A stretch of DNA of 64,000 nucleotides from Ursus arctos (lineage: Eukaryota; Chordata; Mammalia; Carnivora; Ursidae), in assembly GCF_023065955.2 (NCBI RefSeq), contig NW_026622763.1:82007299-82071298 (forward strand), written 5' to 3'. Made by a program: the position numbers and the translations under genes. Shown here piece after piece: positions 13,886 through 22,450 of the stretch (its first letter is position 1; each line of letters begins with the position of its first letter). The notes under the pieces are model-generated. The model had not been told where the DNA came from and ran no database searches. It saw only the letters and a list, made by a program, of their open reading frames with translations.

Positions 13886-15370
13886 TAGGCTTTCTTAGAA
13901 AAAAAAAGAGAGAGAGAGAGAGAGAAACAAACTGATGTGGGGGAGAGAGGACAGCTATTTTCCTGCAGTAGCAGGACCCTGACCCATATTTTAAAAGCTT
14001 ACACAAGTGTATTATGGGTGTCATTGGTTTTAAGAGACTGCAGAAAGCCGTTTTGCTGCTTTGGGAATATCTGGCTATTAAACTAGTCCAAAGTCCAGGG
14101 ACACTTATTTCCCCTCATTGCTGCCAATGTTTGTTCACAGGTAGCCAGCCTCCCTCCCCCCAGTTCAAGCACCCCATTCAAGGGTGGGTGTGGTTTCTTA
14201 ATCACAGCTCGCCAGGAGAGGAGGAATAAGAAAAGCAAAAAGACTGTTTAACATGATAAAGGAGGTGGGGTGGGGGTGGAGCAGATAAGAGAAGTGTTGG
14301 AAATTTACTTAATTACTGGAGGTATATCCATTTTAGTCCTTAAATCTAAAAAGCAGTCCATTTAACAACTATCTCTAAGTACTTCCAGAAGAAGGGAGTG
14401 GGGGTTTACTTTTACCAAAATCAGAACACAAGTTCCTTTTTAAAAAAATTGGGATCACTGAAGCCTATTAAGAACCACCCACTCCTTCTCTGGCACAAAG
14501 CTGCCATTTTACCAGTCTAGAATTCAAGCTCAACCAAACACCATCCCTTAGGTTTTCACTTTTCCAAATATTTATATCGGCCCTCTATAATGCCACCTCT
14601 AACTTACTCAAGACAACGCTGGGTGCTGTTAAGAATAAGAATGATTACAAGTACTAGAGAAAAGAAAGGGAAGTTTGATAACTAAACAAAGCTAGAATGG
14701 CACACAAAATCGTTCAACACTCTCTAACCTTGTCACTTTGGGGAGGCCCTAACCACATTATGCTCCCCCTCCTTGGCATGAATTGGGGTTTCCCCTAATT
14801 TAGGGACTATAAATAGAAACAAGCAGCACACCTTAAAGCATCTTGGACACTTTAAGCAGTGAAAGGAGAAAACAAGCTGAAAAAGCACACCCAACAACTT
14901 CCCAGTCATAGCAAACCTAAGCTTTCACTGTTCACATTTTTTTTTAAAGACACAAGTATAGGAAATATATTTTCCCAATTTAGACCACACAGTTCAAAGA
15001 AACCTGAACCAAGCGGAACTTCATTATAATGCCAACCTTAGGATTGTAAAGCCCCCAAAGCAAAGGTAAATTTTGTTGCCAAAATGCAACAAAGTTAAAA
15101 ATTAAGAAAACTACATATAAATTAAAAACAGGGTTCCCCTAAAAAAAAAAAAAAAGGTAGTAAGAAACGCAAAATAGAATACACGTGAGCTGAGCCCCTT
15201 TGAGAAGTCCCGGGACAGGTACTCCCTTGAAAGGGCCCCTTCCCCCGCTCTCCAAGTTGCCCCAGGAGGGGGCATCAGCACCAAGAAGGTAAACGGAAGT
15301 GAACTTGGCAAAGCTACCAAACAAAACACCCCCCCTCCCTCAACTCCCGGCCCCTCTGGGCCTCGGCCTC

Positions 15371-17143
15371 CTACACGTGCGACAGGGACACCTGCTTGTG
15401 GTAGGCGGCGGCCGCGGCGGCGGCTGTGGGGGGGCCCGGCGGCCCGGTCCTGCCCGTGAGCGCCGCGCTCGCCTCATAGTCCCCGGCGGCCGTGGCGCCG
15501 CCGCTCTTGTGGCCCCGCCGCGGGCGGCAGCAGCAGCGGCTAGTGAAGCGCCGCCACGACTCCACAGTCTTGCCGGACCAAATCCAGACGCCCGACGTGA
15601 TGCCCACCACGAGGCACATGAAGTACTTGAGCATGAGCACCCAGTACTCGGGCTTGGCGCGCGGCTGGCCGGCGTCTGGGCCTGGGCACGCGCAGGTGAG
15701 CGCAGCCTCCCAGCTCTCGCGATAGTGCTGCTCGTACAGGTAGCAGGCCACCACGATGCTGGCCGGCACCGTGTAGAGCAGCGTGAAGATACCGATACGG
15801 ATCATCAGCTTCTCCAGCTTGTCCGTCTTGGTGCCGCCCTGCTTGATGACGCTACGGATGCGGAAGAGCGACACGAAACCCGCCAGGAGGAAGAGGGTAC
15901 CCACCAGCAGGTAGAGCACCAGCGGGCCCAGCACGAAGCCGCGGAGCGAGTTCAGGTTCTGGTTGCCCACGTAGCAGATGCCGGCCACCGGGTCCCCGTC
16001 CACGGAGCTCAGTGCCAGCGCTGTGATGGACTTGACGCTGGGGATGAGCCACGCGGCCAGGTGGAAGTACTGTGCATAGCTCGCGATGGCCTCGTTGCCC
16101 CACTTCATGCCAGCTGCCAAGAACCAGGTGAGCGACAGGATGACCCACCAGATGGAGCTGGCCATACCAAAGAAGTAGACCAGCAGGAAGACGACAGTGC
16201 ACAGCGCAGGGCCTGTCGTCTCGTAGTGAATGTGGCTATGCTCGCGGCTGCAGGCGACACTGGCATGGCCCACCACCAGGCGCACCAGGAAGCCCAGCGA
16301 CACGCACAAGTAGCAGGCGGACAGGAAGATGATGGGACGCTCAGGGTAGCGGAAGCGTTCCATGTCTATAAGGAAGGTGGCCACCGTGGTGGAGGTGGAG
16401 ATGAAGCACAGCACAGACCACAGGCCAATCCAGAAGGTGGCGAACGTGCGCTCGTCGGGACTGAAGGAGGGCTGGTAGCAGGGCACCGCGCAGTTGGGCA
16501 CCTGGCCCGTGCGCACCTTGTTGTAGAGCGGGTGCGACTCCTTCAGGATGGGCACGAAGGGCTCCCGGCACTTGCACACTGACGGGCCCCCGGCGGCGCA
16601 CTCGCCCCCGGAGGCCGGGGCCCCTGCTGGTCCTGGGAGGGTGGGTTTGGCCGGGAAGGGCCTGGGGGGCGCCGTGGTGGCCTCGCTGCGGTTGTAATCC
16701 ATGCACAGGACCTCGGCGTCGCGGCCCAGCACCGGGAGGCGGTCGCAGCTCATGCGCTCCGGCCAGGCGAAGCCGTACTGCCGCATGAGCGGCGAGCAGC
16801 CGGCCTTGGCGCGCTCGCACACCGAGCGGCAGGGCGGCAGCGGCTTGTGGTAGTCCGGCAGGCAGATGGGCGTGTACATGGAGCACAGGAAGAAGCGCAG
16901 GTCCGGCGAGCAGTGGATCTCCACCAGCGGCCAGAATTGGTGTACCTCCAGGCCAGCCTCGTCCTGCGTGTCGTGGTTGAACTGGTTGGGCATGTGCGTC
17001 AGGTTGTAGCCGATGCCGCGGCACATGGGCACTGTGATTTCCTGGCACACTGGGGCCTTGGAGGCAGCCGCCGCCCGGCCCGCCAGCTGCGCCAGGAGCA
17101 GCAGCAGCAGCGAAGGCGGTGCGGACGGGTCAGGCCGAGCCAT
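15371..17143 (-). CDS. FZD5: Frizzled-5, Wnt receptor (complete, 590 aa)
   Basis: This is a seven-pass plasma-membrane receptor of the Frizzled class that binds Wnt ligands and recruits Dishevelled for beta-catenin signalling, with known roles in eye, gut and vascular development. The start is the ATG at 17143 (MARPDPSAPPSLLLLLLAQL), which is followed by a signal peptide and has a good Kozak context. The cysteine-rich domain covers about residues 30-150 with all ten cysteines (33, 41, 78, 87, 94, 105, 109, 116, 133, 147) and N-glycosylation sites at N47 and N151. Seven membrane segments span about 235-520. KTVESW (525-530) is the Dishevelled-binding KTxxxW motif, and the C-terminus SLSHV is a PDZ ligand. 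The protein appears near-identical to FZD5 and differs from FZD8. The coding exon is intronless. Human FZD5 has 585 residues by my recollection; a seven-alanine run at 574-580 probably accounts for most of the difference. The open frame continues upstream without a stop to 17482, but this is leader. Confidence 0.98.
   Translation of the reverse strand: MARPDPSAPPSLLLLLLAQLAGRAAAASKAPVCQEITVPMCRGIGYNLTHMPNQFNHDTQDEAGLEVHQFWPLVEIHCSPDLRFFLCSMYTPICLPDYHKPLPPCRSVCERAKAGCSPLMRQYGFAWPERMSCDRLPVLGRDAEVLCMDYNRSEATTAPPRPFPAKPTLPGPAGAPASGGECAAGGPSVCKCREPFVPILKESHPLYNKVRTGQVPNCAVPCYQPSFSPDERTFATFWIGLWSVLCFISTSTTVATFLIDMERFRYPERPIIFLSACYLCVSLGFLVRLVVGHASVACSREHSHIHYETTGPALCTVVFLLVYFFGMASSIWWVILSLTWFLAAGMKWGNEAIASYAQYFHLAAWLIPSVKSITALALSSVDGDPVAGICYVGNQNLNSLRGFVLGPLVLYLLVGTLFLLAGFVSLFRIRSVIKQGGTKTDKLEKLMIRIGIFTLLYTVPASIVVACYLYEQHYRESWEAALTCACPGPDAGQPRAKPEYWVLMLKYFMCLVVGITSGVWIWSGKTVESWRRFTSRCCCRPRRGHKSGGATAAGDYEASAALTGRTGPPGPPTAAAAAAAYHKQVSLSHV
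15404..15424 (-). repeat. FZD5: Seven-alanine GCC/GCG codon run in FZD5 tail
   Basis: Six GCC codons and one central GCG encode residues 574-580, ten residues before the end of the protein, between the GPPGPPT segment and YHKQVSLSHV. This is a GC-rich triplet tract liable to slippage. Confidence 0.9.
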
Positions 17144-17406
17144 AGCCCCCTCCCTCCGCTCGCCTCGCCTGCCGCAGCCCGCGCGGGGCCCACGCAGCCA
17201 GGGGAGAGCGGGCCGGCCTTTCCGCCGACTTGTGTGTGGCGCCGGGGCTGGCAACCTGTTGGTTTCTTTTTCTCTTAAATCCGTCCAAAGATAAACTGTT
17301 TCGGGAAGGCGCTGCCTCCGCAGGCAGCGCTCTGCTCTTCGCCAGATAGGGTGGGGAGGGACGGTTAGGGCTCCGATTCCAGGGAAAGTACTCTTTAAAA
17401 AAGAAG
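17144..17406 (-). other. FZD5: FZD5 5' UTR part in exon 2
   Basis: This is the leader between the predicted acceptor and the FZD5 ATG. On the minus strand the sequence before it reads tttttcttctcccccag, a strong polypyrimidine tract plus AG, so exon 2 starts at 17406. The frame of FZD5 is open through all of this leader. Confidence 0.65.
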
Positions 17407-17685
17407 CTGGGGGAGAAGAAAAATTGCAACCACTCCCAATTAGAGGGGAGTCAACGGCACAGTCCCCGCAAGCGCTCTCCAAATCTCTAAGTTAACGTCT
17501 CCCTTCCCTCCCCTCCACCTCCGGGAACCAAACTACTGACTCCCAGCCCATCCCCACCCCACCCCCGCCTCCCTCCACACTGGGCCCTCCGGGGTGTACC
17601 CCGGGGTCAGAGAGCTCAGCTGCCTGGAAAACGGAGGAGGAGCCGGGCAGAGAACAGGGAGAAAGGGGAAGGCGCGGGCCCTCAC
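17407..17685 (-). other. FZD5: FZD5 intron in the 5' UTR (predicted, 279 bp)
   Basis: The donor on the minus strand is CGAAG|GTGAGG (intron base 1 at 17685). The acceptor ctcccccag ends at 17407, and candidate branch sequences ctctaat and ttgac lie upstream of it. FZD5 is known to have one non-coding first exon. The length is a multiple of three, and an in-frame stop (about 17492-17494) lies inside the intron. Confidence 0.65.
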
Positions 17686-17847
17686 CTTCGCGGATCCCAA
17701 GAGAAGCAGATAGTCGGCAGCCAGCCTGGGTGCTCCGTCCCTGGGACACTCGCTCAGAAATGCGACTTCGAGACGGGCTGGCACCCGGAAAGTTTGACGA
17801 TAGGCTGGGTATCCGAGGCGCGGCACATGGCATCAGGTGAGGGCGTC

Positions 17848-17925
17848 TCAGAGAGGGGGTCGCACCCTGAACGCGGTCGCCACAGGCCGGTCACTCGCCC
17901 TCTCCTCCTCCGGGGCCCCCAGCAT
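17848..17925 (-). other. Upstream ORF 2 in FZD5 leader (25 codons)
   Basis: ATG at 17925 opens a short frame beginning MLGAPEEERASDRP and ending at the TGA at 17848-17850, within predicted exon 1. Function is unknown; it may tune translation. Confidence 0.35.
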
Positions 17926-18057
17926 GATCCGAGCGGGGCAGAGCAGGAGCAGGCCGTGCGTTCCACCGGGGTCCGGGAGCCGGACGAAGGGCAAGCGCGT
18001 CTGGCAGCACCTGGGCGAGAGGAAGGCGGTGTGCGGCAGCCAGGGGATCCCGCTGCC

Positions 18058-18102
18058 TCACTGCACCGCGAGCAGCCGGCGCTGGCCCCGCCAGGACTGC
18101 AT
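18058..18102 (-). other. Upstream ORF 1 in FZD5 leader (14 codons)
   Basis: ATG at 18102 reads MQSWRGQRRLLAVQ and stops at 18058-18060. It counts only if transcription starts to the right of 18102. Such uORFs commonly lower translation of the main frame; no evidence of use is visible. Confidence 0.35.
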
Positions 18103-18145
18103 GGTGCTCGCCCGCCGCCGCGTCCAGCCCGCTGATCGCCTCCTC

Positions 18146-18160
18146 CCCTGCAGGGGGCTC
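18146..18160 (+). promoter_or_regulatory. Possible CTCF-like motif at FZD5 exon 1
   Basis: The segment cctgcagggggctcc resembles the CTCF core but lacks the purine after GGC. It is a weak candidate. Confidence 0.25.
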
Positions 18161-18319
18161 CGCGCTCCAGCGGACTCCTGGGGGCGGTGGCGGCGCTCCC
18201 GGGACGCGCCCGGCTCGGCTCCTCCCCCGCGCTCTCTCACTCTTTCGCCCACCTCCAGAGGGTTACAGAACGGTGTGCGGCGGCGACAGCAGCCGAGACA
18301 CGGACGCGGGCCGACTAGC

Positions 18320-18560
18320 CTGTCCCGCCCCGCCGGGGTCACCTGCCTCTAAAGCCCGCCGGGAGGCCCCGCCCCTTCCCCGCCCCCTCGCGCTGGGGCT
18401 TGGTTGGTGGGCTGCCCCGCCACGTTCTCCGCGCGTCCCCGCCCACTGCCCCGCGGGCTCGGCCTCTCCCCCAGCGCCCTCCGGCCCCGCCCGGAGGTGG
18501 CCGCCGGGGAGAGCGGGCCAATAGCAGGCCGGAAAGCGATGGAGGCGGGGCGAATGCTAA
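18320..18560 (-). promoter_or_regulatory. FZD5: FZD5 core promoter region (predicted)
   Basis: Clustered GC boxes (cccgccccgcc near 18326, ggccccgccccttcc near 18365, ccccgccccctcgcg near 18377, ggccccgcccgg near 18482) and a CCAAT box (gggccaatagc near 18517) lie just upstream of the predicted exon 1. There is no TATA box. This fits a dispersed CpG-island promoter; divergent transcription to the right is possible. Confidence 0.55.
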
Positions 18561-18824
18561 TCTCTCCTTCTTGAGACCCCAGGCGGGAAACCTTTGCTGG
18601 AAGTCCCTACCGAGTTCGCTGCGGGCTTCCACGGTCCGGGGCTCACTTTTCTTGTAATAGAGTAGCTCATGAACCCTTGCTTCCAGAGCCCCTACCAGGT
18701 CTCTCTGTAGCTAAAAATCCTTAGCTTCCAGCGCTTGTTTAAAAGAATTGCTCGAAGAATCATTCTTAACCGTGGCACCTGTCTCCGCTCTGCGCGGTCC
18801 TCTTACCAGGTGAGCTCACACTGA

Positions 18825-19110
18825 GAGAAGAGTGAAGGCTTATTGAGCCCCTACTGTGTGCCAGACAGTGCGTTAATCGTTTATATCTTAACACAAGATC
18901 TCAGATCTTTACAGTTTTGTGAGACAGGTACTCCTTACAGGTGAAGGAACAAAGGTTTTGACATTTGACCAAGGCAACCAAGCTAATACTTTCCCAAGAA
19001 AGCCGCAACCTAGGCAATTTTCACTCCGGTATTCCGAGCGCCTGGCACATAGTAGGCGCTCAAATGGTAACTCGGGATTCGAACCCATGTAGCTGCATCC
19101 CAATGTTAAC
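18825..19110 (+). mobile_element. MIR element
   Basis: The order is standard for MIR: ttattgagcccctactgtgt, gccagacagtgcg, gtgagacaggtactcc, gtgaaggaacaaagg, then cctggcacatagtaggcgct. It ends about 0.8 kb upstream of the predicted FZD5 promoter. Confidence 0.8.
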
Positions 19111-19289
19111 CACTCCCCCCCCCATGTACTATCTGTATCCCCCAGTGTTCAACCTTTACTTTAGCATTTCGTCACAAAATCTTAGCCGTGATAAGAAAGT
19201 GATTTTCTTTCTGTCTTTGGAAGACTCGAGAGATGTGAGCCCTTTATCAGTCGAAGTTTAAAATCCCAGGCAGTTGCAAAGTCGCCTGC

Positions 19290-19450
19290 AGGGAGAAGCG
19301 GCGCTGGCTCGCGGCTCGGTAATGGGTGGGCGCCTGGGTCCCCGGGGCCGCCTGCTGTTGAGCCGCGCACTCGCGCGCCTCTGAGGAGCCGGGGCGCAAG
19401 GAGCAGCCCCGGCCGGCGGGAAGACCCGCTGGGTGCCCTGGGACACACAG
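19290..19450. promoter_or_regulatory. Small secondary CpG cluster upstream of FZD5
   Basis: About 150 bases rich in CpG (ggcggcgctggctcgcggct-like composition, with gagccgcgcactcgcgcgcc) lie about 0.7 kb to the right of the main island in otherwise AT-rich sequence. It could be an alternative start or an enhancer. No exon structure is visible. Confidence 0.4.
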
Positions 19451-19469
19451 TGGCGCTCTCCAGATAGGT

Positions 19470-22450
19470 TATTATGCTGCAAGTTTTAAATGTTCTTAAA
19501 ATGCCTCTTTTCTACGTGTTCTAATTAGGTTAGAAGACTGAGGTGTTCAGCATTCTTGAAATTCATTCACACGCTTACAAAGAGGGTTTGAATTGTTTCC
19601 CGCTCCCCCACCCCTTCCTTCCTCTGGGAAGAAGGCGGAAAAAAAGCAGGAGGGCCTGAGTACTTCAGGGAGTCAGGACTGGACTAAAGGGCTGAGATAG
19701 ACCGCAGTCATTGTCCTTCTTCTGTCCTGGACCCCGTTTGCACAGACTGGGGGACTGAATTGCAGAATAGCCCTCTCTCTTGCTCATCAACAAGGCTTTG
19801 TGGACAATAATGAAGAATATGTGCATTAATCCCAGACTCAAAGTTTAAAGTGAATATATACAATTGTTTCACAAGCATCAAAACTATTAATAAATATGTT
19901 TAGAATGTACATCTTTCATTCCCTGAAATTCTACAGGTGTTCATATTTAACCTCTTTTGTGTTTTGGAAACATTTGGCACTCTGGGTCGGCAAACATCCC
20001 AGGGTTGAAAGTAGTGGGAGTTGAAAAGCTATGGAATAGCAATCAAAAAGAAAGGGAAACCCTCAGTGGAAAGTATGTGCAGACTGTGAACATGTCAAGC
20101 AAGGGCTGTCTCATTCTGTGCCCTTTGCGCAACATGTGTATTATTGGGGATGGACAAGTGGTGGCTAATAATAAAAATTATTTGAAGTTGGAGAATGTTA
20201 ATCACTCACGTTGGAATTTAGCCAGAATACTTGTGTTATTTCACTTGGTTCTGATTCAAACGATGTTATCTACTGGACTGAAAACCTCTCTCCTCTTAAT
20301 CAAGGGCAAAATGTTATTTTTGCTTGGAGGTCTCTAATAATAGTAGTAATAACAGCAGAAAACTTTGCCAAAAGAGACTTATTTTGCATTGTGTAGTTCC
20401 TTGTATCATTTAAATTTTTGTTTTTTTTTTACATGTATTACTTCAATTTAAAGGCAGTTTAAAACATGCTGATTGTTTAACATGTATGAGGCAGGCTGCT
20501 AAGTAATTCATTTACGTTACGTCATTTAACCCCTCACAACAATCAGATGGTTACCTGTCTGGTCCATGGAAAGGATGGAAATCAAAATGTTCTCCTGAGT
20601 CATAATTTATTATTCAACAAGCTGGGAAACATTACATAATCTTGTAAAGGTGCAATTTGTTAGCACCTAGAACATTGCCAATCATTCTCTTCTATTCATT
20701 CATCCATCCATCCATCCATCCATCCATCCATCCATCTATCCAAGAAGCCATATTTCTGAGTTGAAGACACAACTGTCATGTTAAACATGTATCTACAAAT
20801 CCAAATTCTTGAAATTCAATTTAAATTATCGTCCAAGGTGTGTTTATTAATTGGTGAAAATACAGAGGACAATGCTAAACATTGCATCAAAGACGTATGT
20901 GATATTCCGAAAGTTTTGAGGTCCTGGCTTTGGATTTTGTTACCAGGGAATAGTTGGAGCATTTTTAATCTTACTAGATTTGTGTTCCTTCTACACGTAT
21001 TTTCTGTTGAGACACCTGAGAGTTCAATGCTTTAGGAATGATAGGTAGACTTTGTGTACTCTTTAATATCTTCATAATCAAGCCTGGAACGATATGCTGC
21101 ACACAGATGCCCTCAATAAATATTTATGAAATAAATGGATGAGTGAGTGACAACATGAATGAGATTACCTTTCTAAACTTTAGCAACTGGCATTGAATCC
21201 CTATGACCTGTATCTCTGAGGTTAACCATACCCTGTGAAATGCAGCATGAGTCCAAACCTTGTCTCTGCCTTTACTAGCCGAACCACCTAACAGCTCCAA
21301 GTACTCTTTCTTTGCCTGTGAAATGGAGATATAAATAGTTACCTACCTCACAGAGTTGTAGTGAGGGGTGAATGAACTGATACAGTAGAAGGCTTAGAAC
21401 CTTGTCTAGTACCTGGTAACTATATAATAGTTCTTAGTCATTATTATTGGTTTCTACTATGGTTCATTCTACTTTTCTGTTTTCCCAATCTTCTATATTT
21501 TCTTGTGTATATTACTTTAATAATGGGAAAAAAGTTACACTTTTTTTTACACTTGTACTTTATGTCTGAGCACACTCTCGGCTGTCACCAGCTATCTCCA
21601 GTATTTAGATATTAGCTAAATTTTATGCCAAAGCAGGGACCACTTCACTTGCCCTGAATCCAAGTGCAACCAGCCAGTGAGTGTGCGGACGTGCACAGTG
21701 CTGGCCCAGGAGAGGCACGGCCAGCCAACATGAATTCCTCACGGGTGTTTCCAGACTAGCTCCTTACCCGTCCTAGCACATTTCTGATCACTTCTCTTAC
21801 CAGATCAGACACTTCTAGGTGAGAAACCACGATGCTAACCAGAAGATTGACATGATGAGTCATTTCTCCATGTGCATTATGAGAATGTCTTGTTCACAGT
21901 ATAAGTGGAATAATTGAACAATAATCTTTAGTCCTTTCCCCTCCTGCACCATGGTAGAGATTACAGAAAAGTAAAAGCTTTCTCTGCCCCCAAAGGTAAT
22001 GGAAGGACTAATCTTTCCCGCATTGAACTGTGGCCTTCAGCAGCACATCATGATCATGCAGGGAAGCTCTAAGAAACACTGATGCTTGGGCCCTCTTAAA
22101 TCAAAATCTCTAGTTCAGGGACTTTCGAGATCTCATTTTTTGGTTTTGTTTGTTTATTTCTTTATTTTTGTTGCTGCTTTGTTTTTAACTCTCCAGGTGA
22201 TCCTGATTTTCAGCTAGGGTCAAGAACAACTGACAGAAGGTTCTGTTAATTCCTCAGCCCAGCCCCAAGTTCGGGCCCAGCTGGATCTCCTGCAAAAAGG
22301 GTTAATCAGATCAGTGTGTAAAAGAAACTCCTCGGGAGAAAGTAGAGAGGAGTACCAGCTAATTACATGTGAGTCTGTTTGGGCTGTAGGCAAAACTGGG
22401 TAAAACAACAGGACTGTGGTATAGTGATGAGACCGTTATCAGCAGTGAGG
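19470..22450. other. Upstream flank of FZD5, mostly unique
   Basis: No gene is seen. MIR-like remnants lie near 20480-20570 (catttaacccctcacaacaa), 21060-21150 and 21240-21430 (gcctgtgaaatggagatata, cctacctcacagagttgtag). A MER5-like remnant lies near 22065-22205. The rest is unique AT-rich sequence without SINE or L1. Confidence 0.55.
20697..20741. repeat. (ATCC)n tetranucleotide microsatellite
   Basis: About eleven ATCC units (cattcatccatcc..., with one tatc variant at the end). It is probably polymorphic in length. Confidence 0.95.

Larger units (their letters stand above)
10871..15370 (-). other. FZD5: FZD5 3' UTR (predicted)
   Basis: On the minus strand the sequence after the FZD5 TAG runs about 4.5 kb without SINE or L1 insertions to an AATAAA (plus-strand tttatt at 10898-10903), with an ATTAAA just before it (10918-10923). 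My recollection that human FZD5 spans about 7 kb with a long 3' UTR fits this length. Other candidate signals exist (for example plus-strand tttatt at 12601-12606), so shorter isoforms are possible. It contains a (GT)n tract inside a tandem duplication (13675-13885) and a GA-rich run near 13908-13925. Short ORFs here are chance. Confidence 0.6.
17686..18300 (-). other. FZD5: FZD5 exon 1 (5' UTR; transcription start not fixed)
   Basis: GC-rich leader sequence runs up to the predicted donor. The 5' end is a guess based on the CpG-island and GC-box cluster to its right. It contains at least four upstream ATGs on the transcript strand, at 18102, 17925, 17833 and 17828. Three open short uORFs, while 17833 is in frame with FZD5 after splicing. 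Confidence 0.5.
15360..18630. promoter_or_regulatory. CpG island spanning FZD5 coding exon and promoter
   Basis: The sequence becomes strongly GC- and CpG-rich from the FZD5 C-terminal codons through the coding exon, intron, exon 1 and promoter, ending near 18630. Islands of this kind cover many developmental regulator genes and are typical Polycomb targets, which would suit FZD5. That chromatin state is an inference. Confidence 0.85.

Noticed and set aside
15299..16582. 427-codon plus-strand ORF antisense to FZD5
   Set aside because: It mirrors the GC-rich codon third positions of FZD5, has Ala/Arg/Gly/His-rich low-complexity composition and no domain. It is a shadow of the real gene.
15852..17048. 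Other long minus-strand ORFs of 116 and 235 codons overlapping FZD5
   Set aside because: These are alternative frames of the FZD5 exon with low-complexity translation and no family resemblance.
17144..17482. Longer FZD5 start upstream of MARPDP in the unspliced frame
   Set aside because: The upstream opening codon is TTG, and part of the stretch is predicted intron. The ATG at 17143 is followed directly by the signal peptide, as in known FZD5.
17794..18352. Plus-strand ORFs of 113 and 171 codons in the CpG island
   Set aside because: Arg/Gly/Pro-rich translations are expected from CpG-rich promoter DNA. There is no splice structure or domain.
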